A DNA stretch of 64,000 bases from Pseudomonas denitrificans (nom. rej.) (GTDB lineage: Bacteria; Pseudomonadota; Gammaproteobacteria; Pseudomonadales; Pseudomonadaceae). This document shows, piece by piece, positions 30,191-39,928 of this stretch. The position numbers were made by a program, and so were the translations under genes. Where the stretch lies: NCBI RefSeq assembly GCF_008807415.1, contig NZ_CP043626.1, positions 3,720,001 to 3,784,000 on the forward strand, read 5' to 3'. The notes beneath the pieces were generated by a model. The model worked only from the letters and a program-made list of their open reading frames with translations, searched no databases and had not been told where the DNA came from. The first letter of the stretch is position 1, and every line of letters starts with the position of its first letter.

Positions 30191-30558
30191 AGCCCCAGCT
30201 CCTTGTCGATCACGGCCTCTGCCGTTGCGCACTGGTCGCCCTCGGCGCGCTCCTGCTGCAGCCGTTGGGCGGCGGCATAGTGCTGGCCTGCCTGCTGCTG
30301 GGCGTCGGCGGCAGCCTGGGCCGCCTTCGCCTGCCGCTGCTCAGTCTGGTTGGCCAACTCGCCGAGTTTGGCGCCCTGCTCTTTGGTCAGCTCCTCGAGG
30401 TTCCCCTGGGCGATCTTGCACATGACCAGCAGCGCGGCAGTTGCGTCGAGCTGAGGCCGGTAGTGTCCGGCGGCCAGCCATGCGCCAACTCCGGCGCCGG
30501 CACAGAGCAGCAACAAGACAGCCAGGGCCAGGGCGAGGAACTTCCCCTGGCCAGTCAC
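30187..30558 (-). CDS. i-spanin, Rz-like
   Basis: 123 residues from GTG 30558, whose GTGA overlaps the lysin stop. An N-terminal membrane helix (about 5-27, FLALALAVLLLLCAGAGVGAWL) is followed by a long Ala/Gln/Glu coiled-coil (LANQTEQRQAKAAQAAAD), the layout of an inner-membrane spanin. It is paired with the overlapping Rz1 gene. Confidence 0.8.
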   Translation of the reverse strand: MTGQGKFLALALAVLLLLCAGAGVGAWLAAGHYRPQLDATAALLVMCKIAQGNLEELTKEQGAKLGELANQTEQRQAKAAQAAADAQQQAGQHYAAAQRLQQERAEGDQCATAEAVIDKELGL

Positions 30559-31070
30559 TGGACCGCCTCCAGCGCCGCAGCGTAGTTCGCCGCCCACTTC
30601 TTCCGCAGCTCGGCGCGCTGGGCGGGCGTGCCACGATCGTATGCGCCGGGACGCCAGGTCCGCAGGTACAAGTCCCAGGCTGCGGACTCCTTGCCCAGCT
30701 CGGGCAGGCGGGCCGGATCGGTATAGAGCAGCAGGCGCGCCAGGCCAGCAGCGAGGATGTCGTCGCGCTCTATGGCGTTCCACACGTCAGGCGCAGCTGG
30801 GACAACGCCACGCACTGCACACAGACCGGTTGCCAGGTCACGGACGTCCTGGACGCGGTAACGCAGCAGGCCGGCGACCATGCCGCCGCCCTGCTCTGCC
30901 TGCCAGAACGACTTCGCCGGGCCGTTGCCCATCTGGCGACGGTAGATGAAGCGCGATTCCTGCAGACCGATGGCCAGCAGCATGACAATCGCCTGCGGGC
31001 TTTCCATCTTCGCAGGCAGCAGCAACAGCGCCGGCTCAATGATCGAGCGGCGCAAGGAACGAAGGTCCAT
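30555..31070 (-). CDS. Putative phage lysin (lytic-transglycosylase-like)
   Basis: 171 residues with no signal peptide. The segment LLAIGLQESRFIYRRQ has the ES pair that marks the catalytic glutamate of SLT-type transglycosylases, followed by GPAKSFWQAEQGGG. Its place directly before Rz/Rz1 supports an endolysin. The fold assignment is my inference; similar proteins in Pseudomonas phages are often left as hypothetical. Confidence 0.55.
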   Translation of the reverse strand: MDLRSLRRSIIEPALLLLPAKMESPQAIVMLLAIGLQESRFIYRRQMGNGPAKSFWQAEQGGGMVAGLLRYRVQDVRDLATGLCAVRGVVPAAPDVWNAIERDDILAAGLARLLLYTDPARLPELGKESAAWDLYLRTWRPGAYDRGTPAQRAELRKKWAANYAAALEAVQ

Positions 31071-31086
31071 GTTTTTCTCCGGGCAT

Positions 31087-31110
31087 GAAAAAACCCGCCG
31101 GGTGGCGGGC
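31087..31110 (-). terminator. Terminator inside the late operon, before the lysin gene
   Basis: Leftward RNA reads GCCCGCC-ACCC-GGCGGG followed by UUUUUU, between the tail-fibre stop and the lysin start. Confidence 0.82.
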
Positions 31111-31130
31111 TTCTGTTGTGTGGCTATCGA

Positions 31131-32795
31131 TCAGGCGCTGATGGCCTGCCGAACTTCAGCCAATTCGCGTTGCAGTTCCAGGATCATTGCCTTGGCGGTC
31201 TGGAGGTTCAGGATTAGCTCGGGGACCGCCTTCGACCAGTCGACACCCTGGATGATCATCCGCTCGCCGGTCTGCTCCCATCGGGTACCAGGGAGGGGAT
31301 CTAAAGGAAGAGGCACCTCTACCAGCTGCAGAACCTCCACGAAGCCGGTGGGGTTCCACCAACCGGGATGGTCGAACGGTTCTTCGATGCCGCTGGATAC
31401 AAGCTCCCCATCAGCGCTGTACAGATCGCCTACAGGGCGCAGGCCGTAGAGCGAGCCCAGCAGCTCAACCGCGTCTTTGTCCCCGGTCACCATGTCGGGG
31501 TTGGTTTCTGCCAGCTCGTGGGCCACGCCGCTGTACTCGACAACCTTGTCCGGCTGCGCCTTGTAGACGAAGCTGCGGATGCGGTACCCGTCCAGCCGCA
31601 GCCACGCGGCTTCGGCGTCGGCGTTCTCTATCTTGTCCTTGAGGCGGTAGTCCGAACTGGTGTTGTAGGCCGTGACCGTGCCAGTCGTGGTGATACTCCC
31701 CACGTTGACGCCGTTGTAGTAGAAGGTGATGAAACCGCCTGCGGTGCCCGCGCTTTTACCGATGGCCAACGTCGTGCCATTGACGTTGTTGTTCATGATG
31801 TTGGCAGCCCCGCCGAGGAACACGCCGCCGACTTGATCAATCACAGGGTTGACAGAGGTGTGCCCAACCGAAAGGCCACCAGCCGACTGGACACGCATAC
31901 GGGATGCACCGCCGGCGTAGAAGTCAATCGGCAAGTAGGTTCCGGTGCCTTGTATCCCGCTCAAGACTTGCATCGCTGTTGTCGTGACAGCGATCTGCGC
32001 CAGCCCTGCGTTGTTGGCGTCCGAGCTGTTGTAGCACTGGATGCCCGACACCGTACTGGTGCCGTTGGGCAAGATGCTCGGTATCGTCGCACCGTTCGAG
32101 GTCGTCGTCTGGAGAGCCAAGCGGTTGGACTGCGTGGCGTGGGTCATATCGCCGCGAATCCGACCGGCTAGACCAGAGAACGTCACCGCGGATAGCGTGT
32201 TGAGGTCGGTGATGTCGCTGTTGCTGCCGGCGTTCGCTTTGCCGCTCAGGGTGGTGTTGATCGCGTTGATCTGGCCCTGAGTCTTGCCGCCGGCAATGAG
32301 CAGACTGTCCGTGGCGACGATCGCCGAGTTCGTAATGGACAACCCGGCCAACGACGTCGCCCGAACTGCCGGGCCTAAGTCGATCCACGTCTTGTCGCCA
32401 CGCCACACTTGCGCGACCGTGCCGCCGGCGATCGTCGGCTCCTTCCCGCCGATAGACGTGTTCGCGCTATTGATCTGCGCCTGCAGCTTGCCCATGCCTA
32501 CAAGGAACGTATCCCCCGCGACGATAGCGGAGCTGGTGGCCGTACTCAGCCCGGTCAGCAGCGCAGCTCGCACCGACGCACCGAAGTCCACCCACGCCTT
32601 CAGGCCATTCCAGTATTGCGCGGAGGTGCCGGCGGCAATCGGCGGCTCACGATTGATGGGATAGGCAACGATGGTGCCGCTGCTGTTCGTCACGTAAATG
32701 TCGAAGCCTGTCCCCACGCGGACAAAGTAGATGCTGTCGGCCTCCAGCACCGTCGGCAGGCTGGCCACGAACTTGTGGTGCTTGATGTTTGCCAT
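31131..32795 (-). CDS. Tail fibre with C-terminal S74 self-cleaving chaperone
   Basis: 554 residues. N-terminal head domain (1-48); two tandem about 69-residue repeats (50-118 and 119-186, each starting EPxIAxGTxAQxW); a glycine/threonine-rich shaft; then an intramolecular chaperone with the S74 Ser-Asp dyad in SSDYRLKDKI (about 380-389), ending in a coiled-coil. S74 domains trimerise the fibre and cut themselves off. It probably binds the host receptor. Confidence 0.8.
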   Translation of the reverse strand: MANIKHHKFVASLPTVLEADSIYFVRVGTGFDIYVTNSSGTIVAYPINREPPIAAGTSAQYWNGLKAWVDFGASVRAALLTGLSTATSSAIVAGDTFLVGMGKLQAQINSANTSIGGKEPTIAGGTVAQVWRGDKTWIDLGPAVRATSLAGLSITNSAIVATDSLLIAGGKTQGQINAINTTLSGKANAGSNSDITDLNTLSAVTFSGLAGRIRGDMTHATQSNRLALQTTTSNGATIPSILPNGTSTVSGIQCYNSSDANNAGLAQIAVTTTAMQVLSGIQGTGTYLPIDFYAGGASRMRVQSAGGLSVGHTSVNPVIDQVGGVFLGGAANIMNNNVNGTTLAIGKSAGTAGGFITFYYNGVNVGSITTTGTVTAYNTSSDYRLKDKIENADAEAAWLRLDGYRIRSFVYKAQPDKVVEYSGVAHELAETNPDMVTGDKDAVELLGSLYGLRPVGDLYSADGELVSSGIEEPFDHPGWWNPTGFVEVLQLVEVPLPLDPLPGTRWEQTGERMIIQGVDWSKAVPELILNLQTAKAMILELQRELAEVRQAISA

Positions 32796-32799
32796 GCAG

Positions 32800-33363
32800 T
32801 CACCAGTTCAGGCTGTCCCAGCGGCTGCGGACGCCCTGGCCGTCGTAAGTCAGGCCGTCGGCATCGGCGCCGAGTTTGTCCAGGGTGACCTTGTTCGCGT
32901 GGCTGTGGGCCATGCCCACTGCGCTGTCGATCTGGGCCGGGGTGCTGGTGGGCTTGCCCTGGAGTGCCGCCCAGGTGAACTGCACGTCCATCGACTCGTA
33001 CTCAGCCACCTTCAGCCAGGTGCTCGTCGCCGGGTTCCAGGCGTACAGAGCGGCGCCGGCCGTCACCGTCGGGTCGCCGGTAGCGTCCTGCACCAGCACG
33101 AACACCGCCTCTTCCGGGTCCAGCGCATCGCGCGCGGCGATATCGGCTACGAACAGCACGGGCGCGCCGCTGCTGGGCAGGCTGGCCAGCGCGGAGGCGA
33201 TCAGGGCATTGATCATCGCCGAGTTGCCCAGCGCCTTGGCTTCGCCGGCCTGGTTGGTCAGGTAGCTCTCGGCATAGTCGCCGTTATCGACGTAGTAGAA
33301 GGCGTTCGGCTGCAGGGTGCCCGGCAGCGTGGTGACCTTGAAGAACTGAACATTGTTGGCCAT
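32800..33363 (-). CDS. Phage tail fibre-associated protein
   Basis: 187 residues. The first 48 residues resemble those of the next fibre gene (MAN...F.V..LP..L.....Y.V..G......TN..G). It also has the SHANKVTLDKLG motif common in phage fibre and adhesin tips. It is probably a second, short fibre or an adaptor. Unit structure otherwise unknown. Confidence 0.6.
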   Translation of the reverse strand: MANNVQFFKVTTLPGTLQPNAFYYVDNGDYAESYLTNQAGEAKALGNSAMINALIASALASLPSSGAPVLFVADIAARDALDPEEAVFVLVQDATGDPTVTAGAALYAWNPATSTWLKVAEYESMDVQFTWAALQGKPTSTPAQIDSAVGMAHSHANKVTLDKLGADADGLTYDGQGVRSRWDSLNW

Positions 33364-33373
33364 GGGCCACTCC

Positions 33374-33571
33374 TTACCATTCGTTGGATTGCCACTCGCT
33401 CAGGCCAGAGCCTGGCGCGCCAGGTGGGCCCTGCTCGCCGACGGTGACGATCACCAGCTCGGTTGGCGCCTCGACCGTCACCGCGTATTCGTTGATCTGC
33501 TCGAGCAGGAACGGCGCGCCATCAGCCTCGATGGCCACCGCCCAGGGCTCGATCTGCTCGGTGTCGCTCAT
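33374..33571 (-). CDS. Small acidic tail-region protein with collagen-like stretch
   Basis: 65 residues with a short collagen-type run near the end (GEQGPPGAPGSG). It may be a trimerising connector in the fibre module. Start ATG 33571. Not recognised further. Confidence 0.5.
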   Translation of the reverse strand: MSDTEQIEPWAVAIEADGAPFLLEQINEYAVTVEAPTELVIVTVGEQGPPGAPGSGLSEWQSNEW

Positions 33572-33578
33572 GCTCGCC

Positions 33579-34157
33579 TCACTGCTCTACGGTGACCGGC
33601 CCGCGGAAGAAGCGACTCACCGTGCCGTCGGCAAAGGTCACCTCAAGGTGATACCAGCCAGTGGTCCAGGTGATGGCCTGCGTGGTGTCGGCGTCGATCT
33701 CCACGGCGAGCGTGCCTGGCGCCGTGGAGGTGATGCCGCTGCCCATGGTCAGCTCCAGCAGCTGTCCGCCGCCCTCCTCCCGCTCCCGGATGACCAGGTG
33801 CGCAGTGGCGCCGATGAGGTCGACCGGAGGCTGATAGATCAGCTGCCCAGAACCCGGTACCGGCTTGAGGCCGGCACCGCTGACACCATTGATCTCCAGC
33901 GTGTCCGCGTCGATCACCTCGACCCGGTGCGGCAACTGCCGCGGCGGCTCTCGGTTCAGGTCCGGCAAGCCGGTGGTTCCGATCACCCAGGCCAGCCAGT
34001 CGCCGGCCAGGCCGTGGGCGGGCACCGTCAGGCGCACTGGCGCCGTGGCCGAAATCGCCGTCAGCGGCCGGTACTCCTTCGGCGGCTGCATCAGCCGCCG
34101 GGTATCGCGATAGGTCGCACCCCGAACGAGGCGCATGGGTAGGCAGGCCGGCTGCAT
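33579..34157 (-). CDS. Tail-region protein, unknown
   Basis: 192 residues. Start ATG 34157 is chosen for GAAGGAG six bases upstream. Rich in beta-type segments; no membrane helix or known motif. The C-terminal part ([21 protein letters not shown]) reads like an Ig-like or baseplate beta domain. Probably a tail accessory or fibre-base protein, from context only. Confidence 0.55.
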   Translation of the reverse strand: MQPACLPMRLVRGATYRDTRRLMQPPKEYRPLTAISATAPVRLTVPAHGLAGDWLAWVIGTTGLPDLNREPPRQLPHRVEVIDADTLEINGVSGAGLKPVPGSGQLIYQPPVDLIGATAHLVIREREEGGGQLLELTMGSGITSTAPGTLAVEIDADTTQAITWTTGWYHLEVTFADGTVSRFFRGPVTVEQ

Positions 34158-34178
34158 TGGAAGCTCCTTCCAGAAACG

Positions 34179-34199
34179 AAAAACCCGCCGGAGGCGGGT
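34179..34199 (-). terminator. Terminator inside the late operon
   Basis: Leftward RNA: ACCCGCC-UCC-GGCGGGU followed by UUUUUCG, in the 60-base gap between tail genes. Confidence 0.82.
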
Positions 34200-34218
34200 G
34201 CTGTGAGAACGGCGGCGC

Positions 34219-35409
34219 TTATGCTGGTGCGAGCGATATCTGCCCGGCAGGGTCCCCCAGGGTGACAATCGCAGGCGTGGTGCCGGCGGTCTTGTAGAGG
34301 TCGATACCGACGCCGAACTGCGCTGCGCTTTCCTCGTTCAGTTGCAGGTCGCCGAGGGGGATGGTGTGAATGGTCGTGGCTCCCACCTTGCACAGCATGT
34401 CCGAGCCGCTGACCTCGATGCGCAGCAGGGACATGAACGCCGTGGAAACTGCTTCCCCTGTTTCCAGGCTCTGCTCCCCGCCTTCGTTGTCGAGCCAATA
34501 CAAGGACCAGACACTCTCGCTGTAGTCCGAGCCGTAGCCGAACCGGATGGCCTCAAAGGGCGCCAGCGAAAGGTTTACCTCAAGCGCGTACTGCTGGGCG
34601 CCGCCACTCAGCGCATCAGGTCGAAGCCCCATTTGCACGTAGCTCCCATCCTGGATATCCGCCGCGGCGAACAACCCGCTGGCGGCGGCCTGGACATTGA
34701 CGGAGCCGCCCGCGCTGGTGCCAGTGCTGATGGACACGCCGTTGGCACTCCGAACCAGCCCAGACTGAGCGTCACCAGGCTGAATGGTCACAGGTCCCAC
34801 AGCGACCGGAACGGACGTAATGGAGCTGGTCACCCAGGCAAGCGCGGCCTGCAGGGCGTTGTTCATCGTGGTGCGAATGAGCGCACCCAGGCCTTCGGTG
34901 GCATAGATCGCCAGTGGCGCTGCAAGGCCGAGGGCGCCGTTGTAAACCTGCGTAGCGTAGTTCTCCCGCGACAGGAAGCCTCCGCTACCACCACCGGGCG
35001 GCGTTACCCAGGCCCGGCCACCGCCACTGGTCGGCGACAGCATCTGCCCCGGTGATCCACCGGAGGGGACCAACTGAACGCCAGTCGGCAGCTGGGCCAG
35101 CAGAACGCCCAAGCTGCCGGCCGTGAGGCGCGCACTCACCGATGCGCCAGCCGGCAAGCCAAGCGCGGCGGTCCCTTCCTGGGCGCGGATAATTGAAACC
35201 TGCTCGCCAGTGACAGCCGTCGCCTTGACGATCTCCCACGCCACTTCCTGCCCGCCGGTGTCGGTCTGCACCAGGGTCAGCAGGTAGAAGTCATCCCCAC
35301 CCAGGCCGACCAAGCGCGCAGCGAGTTCCGGCGCCACACGAAGCACCCCGTCACCAGCATCGAGCGCCTCGACCAGCGACGCTTCCCAGTTGTTGATAAA
35401 TCGCTGCAT
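34219..35409 (-). CDS. Phage tail/fibre structural protein
   Basis: 396 residues from ATG 35409, with AGGAG five bases upstream and the previous stop overlapping it. The N-terminal 100 residues ([19 protein letters not shown]...) resemble the fibre-attachment domain of siphovirus tail proteins. A glycine-rich hinge ([10 protein letters not shown]) follows, then a beta-rich C-terminal domain (about 240-396) that looks like a carbohydrate-binding or lectin fold. Assignment by context. Confidence 0.6.
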   Translation of the reverse strand: MQRFINNWEASLVEALDAGDGVLRVAPELAARLVGLGGDDFYLLTLVQTDTGGQEVAWEIVKATAVTGEQVSIIRAQEGTAALGLPAGASVSARLTAGSLGVLLAQLPTGVQLVPSGGSPGQMLSPTSGGGRAWVTPPGGGSGGFLSRENYATQVYNGALGLAAPLAIYATEGLGALIRTTMNNALQAALAWVTSSITSVPVAVGPVTIQPGDAQSGLVRSANGVSISTGTSAGGSVNVQAAASGLFAAADIQDGSYVQMGLRPDALSGGAQQYALEVNLSLAPFEAIRFGYGSDYSESVWSLYWLDNEGGEQSLETGEAVSTAFMSLLRIEVSGSDMLCKVGATTIHTIPLGDLQLNEESAAQFGVGIDLYKTAGTTPAIVTLGDPAGQISLAPA

Positions 35410-35417
35410 AGCCGCTC

Positions 35418-37175
35418 CTAGATCCAAACGAATGCCGCCGCGTCGCTGTCGCTTGCGGTGGTGTAAATCTCATGGGTGACAGGGTGATAGCTGGCCCGGC
35501 GGCCGCCGGTTTCATCCTGGTCGTCAGGGTTGTCCCACCCGGCGCGCGGTGCGACCAGGTGCGGGACGCGCCAGCGATGCGGGTTGACGCCGGCGCGACA
35601 TCTTTCGCGGATGCCCATGATGCAGTGGCTGTACCGCTGCAAGACCGCATCCGCGCCGGCGTATGGGTCGGCGACGTTGTTGCCCCAGCTGAGCGACACG
35701 TTGTAGGTGTATGGCTTGATCGAGGGACTGCTCTGGAAGCTGTACCAAATAGAGGCGTTGTAGACGAAACCAGGCGGGCCGCTGAACGACTCCGAGGTCC
35801 AGCTGGTGCCGGTGCACTCCGTCGTCCCGGCGTAGTCGTACTGGTAGAGGTACCGGTTACCCCATCCGATGACCGTCCCGGAGTCGCGCTGCAGATAGAT
35901 GTCCTGGGCAAAGCTGGGGTCGAGGGTCAGGGACTCGTTGACTGTGCGGGTGTGCTTGAATCCGCCTCGCGATACCTCAGCGCCATCTCGCAGCAATGCA
36001 ACCTCTCCGCGCACCGTTTCCGTCGAGACGCGGCTGTAATTCCCCGCCACGGTGTTAGTGACGTTGGTGCGAGTGTTCGGAGCTGAATCTGCCAGCCAGC
36101 CAGAGACCGCTCCCGAAATTGTCCCAGCCCATTCGGGGTAGTCGTACTCGCACAGGTAGTGCACCGAGAAGGCCAGCTCGACCATCAGGTCTTGCTCGTC
36201 AAATACGATCGCCATCAACCGGTTCGAGCGCTTGCCGCCCACCCAGCCAGACCCGACGTAGGGCGTGCCGTCGACCTGTGGCGTCTCTGTTACCGCCATG
36301 CCGGCTGCCGTGCAGATGTAGTCGGCACCGCTGACGCCATCGACGGTGCGTGGTGTGCTGGTGGTCGTCCACAAGATGCTCGGGTTGACACCTTTGGCGC
36401 CAGCGCGCTGCTCTTCCCAGGCGCCCAGGCACTGGAGGCGCGTTCGCAACACGGTGAAGGACAGCTCAAAAGCAGGGCCAGGCCCCACCAGCTCCAGCAA
36501 CAGGAACCCGGCCGGCGCGGTATTGATGCGCTGCGTCTCCGGGAATGCCGGCGATTGCACGCCACGCAGCTCGAGCACCGCTCGCCGCCCGTTAGAGCTT
36601 ACGCTGCAAAGCCACAGCGCCAGATTTCCGCTCGAGGAGGAGCTCGGCGGAGCATCGCCGGACGACTGGCCGATATCGGCGAGCGTCACCGACTGAGTTA
36701 CCGGGTCAACCGGCTGCTCATCCAGATAGCCGAACGGCACGGCCGAAACCTGTAGCTGCAGCGGCAGTGCGGGATCGACCATGCTGCCGTACATCCCTGG
36801 GGTTAGGCTGATCAGCCAGCGCACCCCCGCAGGATCGATGCACACCCAGCCCATCAGGTTCTTTCCGAGCAGGGACATGAAGTTGCTCGACAAGAGCGCA
36901 TAGTCCTGCCAGGTGCGGCCGGCAGCCGCCTCCGACAGCACCTCCTCGGGCGGCAGATCAACAGGAGCAACTCCGGGTACCCGCAGCAGGTGCGTATCGA
37001 AGTACTCCCGGCCGATATCGCCAGCATTCCACTCCCATTCAAACGGGAACGGAAACAGCAGATTGCCCACCTGGAGCAGCTTGTCCGACCCGTACCAGGG
37101 ATTGAGTGCCAAGCCGTGGTGGGCGTTGCCGAAGCGCACCACCTCATCACCCAGGCTGAAACTGGCCTCGATCAT
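35418..37175 (-). CDS. Large tail protein, unknown
   Basis: 585 residues of mostly beta character with many aromatics, a Ser-rich linker (PPSSSSSGN, about 176) and several cysteines. It starts in ATGA overlap with the upstream stop. Its place between tail-tip and fibre genes suggests a tail-tip or baseplate component. No catalytic motif seen. Confidence 0.6.
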   Translation of the reverse strand: MIEASFSLGDEVVRFGNAHHGLALNPWYGSDKLLQVGNLLFPFPFEWEWNAGDIGREYFDTHLLRVPGVAPVDLPPEEVLSEAAAGRTWQDYALLSSNFMSLLGKNLMGWVCIDPAGVRWLISLTPGMYGSMVDPALPLQLQVSAVPFGYLDEQPVDPVTQSVTLADIGQSSGDAPPSSSSSGNLALWLCSVSSNGRRAVLELRGVQSPAFPETQRINTAPAGFLLLELVGPGPAFELSFTVLRTRLQCLGAWEEQRAGAKGVNPSILWTTTSTPRTVDGVSGADYICTAAGMAVTETPQVDGTPYVGSGWVGGKRSNRLMAIVFDEQDLMVELAFSVHYLCEYDYPEWAGTISGAVSGWLADSAPNTRTNVTNTVAGNYSRVSTETVRGEVALLRDGAEVSRGGFKHTRTVNESLTLDPSFAQDIYLQRDSGTVIGWGNRYLYQYDYAGTTECTGTSWTSESFSGPPGFVYNASIWYSFQSSPSIKPYTYNVSLSWGNNVADPYAGADAVLQRYSHCIMGIRERCRAGVNPHRWRVPHLVAPRAGWDNPDDQDETGGRRASYHPVTHEIYTTASDSDAAAFVWI

Positions 37176-37627
37176 GGTGCCTCCTCTGGCTGGGCAAACT
37201 GCTGGATTACCTCGGCGTCATTCGCGTCGAGCTGGCGGATCTGCTTGATCGGCTTCACCTTGAAGCTGAACACGCCGTCCGTGCTGGTGATCACCTTCTC
37301 TGGCCAATAGGTGCGCTCCAGGTAGCTGGCCTCAATCAGCGGGCTGGCGACGCCTCCGCCCTTCCCTCCGGCAACTGGGGGCTTGTAGTCGGCAATCCCC
37401 CGGGCAACTGAGCGAGCGCCCCGTGCCTCTATGGCGGAAAGCACGCGACCTTGTTCCGTCGGCGTGACCACGCTGTTGAGGTCATCGACCAAGCCTCGTC
37501 CGCGGCGCTGCGCCTCCATGCTGGTACCGATCGCGCGCCGGGCGGCGGTGTTGTTCTGCCCGATTGCCCGGCGCGACGTTTCCATAGACGCACCACTGCC
37601 GCGACGCTGCTCCGCAAGGGTTGCCAT
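37172..37627 (-). CDS. Tail-region protein, unknown
   Basis: 151 residues from ATG 37627, which shares its G with the preceding stop (TGATG). The N-terminal half is basic and helical (RRGSGASMETSRRAIGQN), the C-terminal half acidic. No recognised domain. Tight overlaps on both sides place it in the tail-tip operon. Confidence 0.55.
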   Translation of the reverse strand: MATLAEQRRGSGASMETSRRAIGQNNTAARRAIGTSMEAQRRGRGLVDDLNSVVTPTEQGRVLSAIEARGARSVARGIADYKPPVAGGKGGGVASPLIEASYLERTYWPEKVITSTDGVFSFKVKPIKQIRQLDANDAEVIQQFAQPEEAP

Positions 37628-39408
37628 CAGGAAAGCTCCAGTCTGTCGTTGGGGATCACTACGCGGTAGGTCTGCGCCACATCCACGACCCACTCGTCGC
37701 GGATGTCCTCAGGGATTTCCATTGCCGGTACCGCAAAGCGGCGCGGATAGTCGTCCTGGCCCACGTCGTTGTCGCTCGACGCATAGTTTCCGCTGAAGCC
37801 GTCCAGGTCTTCGTCGTAAGGCGGGCTGGTGCTCAAGCCGCCGATCTGGGTCGGAAGCTCGCCTCCTCCCGTCGGCGGGATGGCTGCCGTGGTGTCGAAC
37901 GGCGGCGGGGTCAGCGCATCGTTGACGGTACCGCCGCCCAGCATCACGGCGATGCTCAGGGTGATGAGCGCCGACCCGCTGTCCAAGCTGTACTTGTCGA
38001 CGATCTGCCGGCACTTGCCCGATGCGAGCACGCCCTGGGCCTGCAGCTCCAGCGTATGCACCAGGTCAGCGTCGACGGCCCAAGCCGCCGGCACATCCCA
38101 AGTGACTGTCGTGCCCCGGTGGGCGCCGACGACCGTTGCATAGGCCTGGCTCAGCACGCAGCGCAGCGCCGCTACCCGACGAGCCTCGTCGCGTAGGTCG
38201 ATCATCTCCGTGCCAGGGTCCACCAGTTCGCCGCCGGAGTTGATTGCACCAGGCGCGTTCTCCCCCACAGCCTCCAGGCCGAAAGGCGTGCTCTCCCAGC
38301 TGTCAGCCTGTTCGTTCTCGATCTGCACCGCAGCGCTCACCCGCGAGATCACCTCGCCGGAGTCCGCGACGCTCTGGCTGGCCTCAACCCGCAGCTTGTA
38401 GTTCTCGGTGACCTGCTGGACTTCGCGCAGCGATGCCACCCAAGTCGCTCCGAGGATCAGCCTCTCTTCGTAACTGTTGTTGATCCAGGCCTGCGGGGGC
38501 GTGCAGTAAACGCCAGTCGGCGGCAGGCGGTTGAGCTGCACGCCGGCCAGCACGCTGAGCCCCTGGCTCTCCGTCGCCTCGCGCACCATGTCCCAGGTCG
38601 GCAACTCGCTGGTGACGTGATGCGACCAGGCGCAGAACCCGCCCTCCCCGCTCAGGCCATCGGTGTCAGGGTGCTTCCAGGAGTACAGGAAGTTGTGTTG
38701 CCAGAGCCTGGGGAATCGGTGGCCCGCCTCGATCTCGACGATGTTGGTCTGAGAGTCGAGGTCAGCCAGCGAGACAGAGATCGACCCATCGACCACATCA
38801 CCCGCCGCGAACTGGAAGTGCGGCGTCGCAGCGGACCACCACTGCGTGTAGCGGATGACGCCCTCCACATCACTATCGAGGTACCCGGGCAGTGCGCTGA
38901 TGCGCTCCTGGGCGTAATCCCAGCGGCTACGGCCAGCCACCGCCTCGAACACGTCTTCCGACCAGGTCGCCAGCGGCGTCAGCGCATCGATGTCAGCCAG
39001 CTCCATCGCCTCGACTCGCTGCTGGATCTGGTCGCTGCTGGTGCAGCTGAGTACGCGAGTAGAGCTGTCCCACGTCGGCTCAACGATGCGGCCGGTGTGG
39101 CGCCGCTTGGAGTAGGTGATGCCGTCGATTTCGAACACGAAGAACAGCACGACCTGGCGCCCCTTCCAGGACACCGGCTCGACGGGCCCGAACGGTAGCG
39201 CCAGGTTGAATCGAGCGATACCAGCCGCACCCTCCTCTCGGTCGACCTCGACGTCACCAGTGAGGCGCGCAGACCAGTCGACGCCGCCGATCATCAGCAG
39301 GAGCCGCCACCTGAAGTCTGTCCGGCCGAGCTGCGGCTCGGGAGGATTGACCGCGCCGGCCAGCGAGTTGAGCGGCGCCGTGTTCAGCGCAGAGCCGTTG
39401 ATCTGCAT
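37627..39408 (-). CDS. Tail-tip/baseplate hub-like protein
   Basis: 593 residues. ATG 39408 (MQINGSALN) lies just past the upstream stop. Mixed alpha/beta with a long central domain and an acidic C-terminal tail (YDEDLDGFSGNYASSDND). By size and order after the tape measure it is the candidate tail hub (analogous to lambda J or Dit/Tal proteins). No family motif is certain. Confidence 0.55.
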   Translation of the reverse strand: MQINGSALNTAPLNSLAGAVNPPEPQLGRTDFRWRLLLMIGGVDWSARLTGDVEVDREEGAAGIARFNLALPFGPVEPVSWKGRQVVLFFVFEIDGITYSKRRHTGRIVEPTWDSSTRVLSCTSSDQIQQRVEAMELADIDALTPLATWSEDVFEAVAGRSRWDYAQERISALPGYLDSDVEGVIRYTQWWSAATPHFQFAAGDVVDGSISVSLADLDSQTNIVEIEAGHRFPRLWQHNFLYSWKHPDTDGLSGEGGFCAWSHHVTSELPTWDMVREATESQGLSVLAGVQLNRLPPTGVYCTPPQAWINNSYEERLILGATWVASLREVQQVTENYKLRVEASQSVADSGEVISRVSAAVQIENEQADSWESTPFGLEAVGENAPGAINSGGELVDPGTEMIDLRDEARRVAALRCVLSQAYATVVGAHRGTTVTWDVPAAWAVDADLVHTLELQAQGVLASGKCRQIVDKYSLDSGSALITLSIAVMLGGGTVNDALTPPPFDTTAAIPPTGGGELPTQIGGLSTSPPYDEDLDGFSGNYASSDNDVGQDDYPRRFAVPAMEIPEDIRDEWVVDVAQTYRVVIPNDRLELS

Positions 39409-39409
39409 G

Positions 39410-39913
39410 TCATACCTGCTGCCAGTTGAGCGTCCACCCATGGGCGCCGCTCATGGTGCGTTGAGGTGGATCGGCAAATACGCTCATCACCGGCATCCAC
39501 TGGACCATGTAGAGGGTCGCGCCGGCGTAGGGCGTCAGTTCCACGTTGAGGCCTGTCCTGCCAACAGGAACCGGCCGCCAGCGGCCATCAACCAGCGCAA
39601 GGCCCCAGGGCTCACGGTCTGGACGGCAGGGAACCGGCAAGACGAAACTGGCCGAGGCCTGAGCGATGCTGCGCGGCTGGATCAGCCGCAGCTCAAGGGG
39701 CTGCGAATAGTCCAGGCCATCAAGCCCGACCGGGGCCAGGCCGGAGCCGGCAAGCTGGCCGCTGGATTTCCCGTTCCAATGCGTGATCTTCACCGCGGCA
39801 CCATCCGCCATCCGTAGCAGCGACGAGCCCTGCAGCGGGTCTTCCTGATGCTCAGGCGAGCCCGCCTCGGGCGGGATGGGAATCCCGCCCAGGGTTACCA
39901 GTGGGTAGTTCAT
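39410..39913 (-). CDS. Minor tail protein, unknown
   Basis: 167 residues (MNYPLVTLGGIPIPPEAG...), beta-rich, no signal. It directly follows the tape measure, the usual position of a distal tail or tail-tip protein. Function inferred from position only. Confidence 0.55.
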   Translation of the reverse strand: MNYPLVTLGGIPIPPEAGSPEHQEDPLQGSSLLRMADGAAVKITHWNGKSSGQLAGSGLAPVGLDGLDYSQPLELRLIQPRSIAQASASFVLPVPCRPDREPWGLALVDGRWRPVPVGRTGLNVELTPYAGATLYMVQWMPVMSVFADPPQRTMSGAHGWTLNWQQV

Positions 39914-39928
39914 GAAGTCTCCAGGGAG

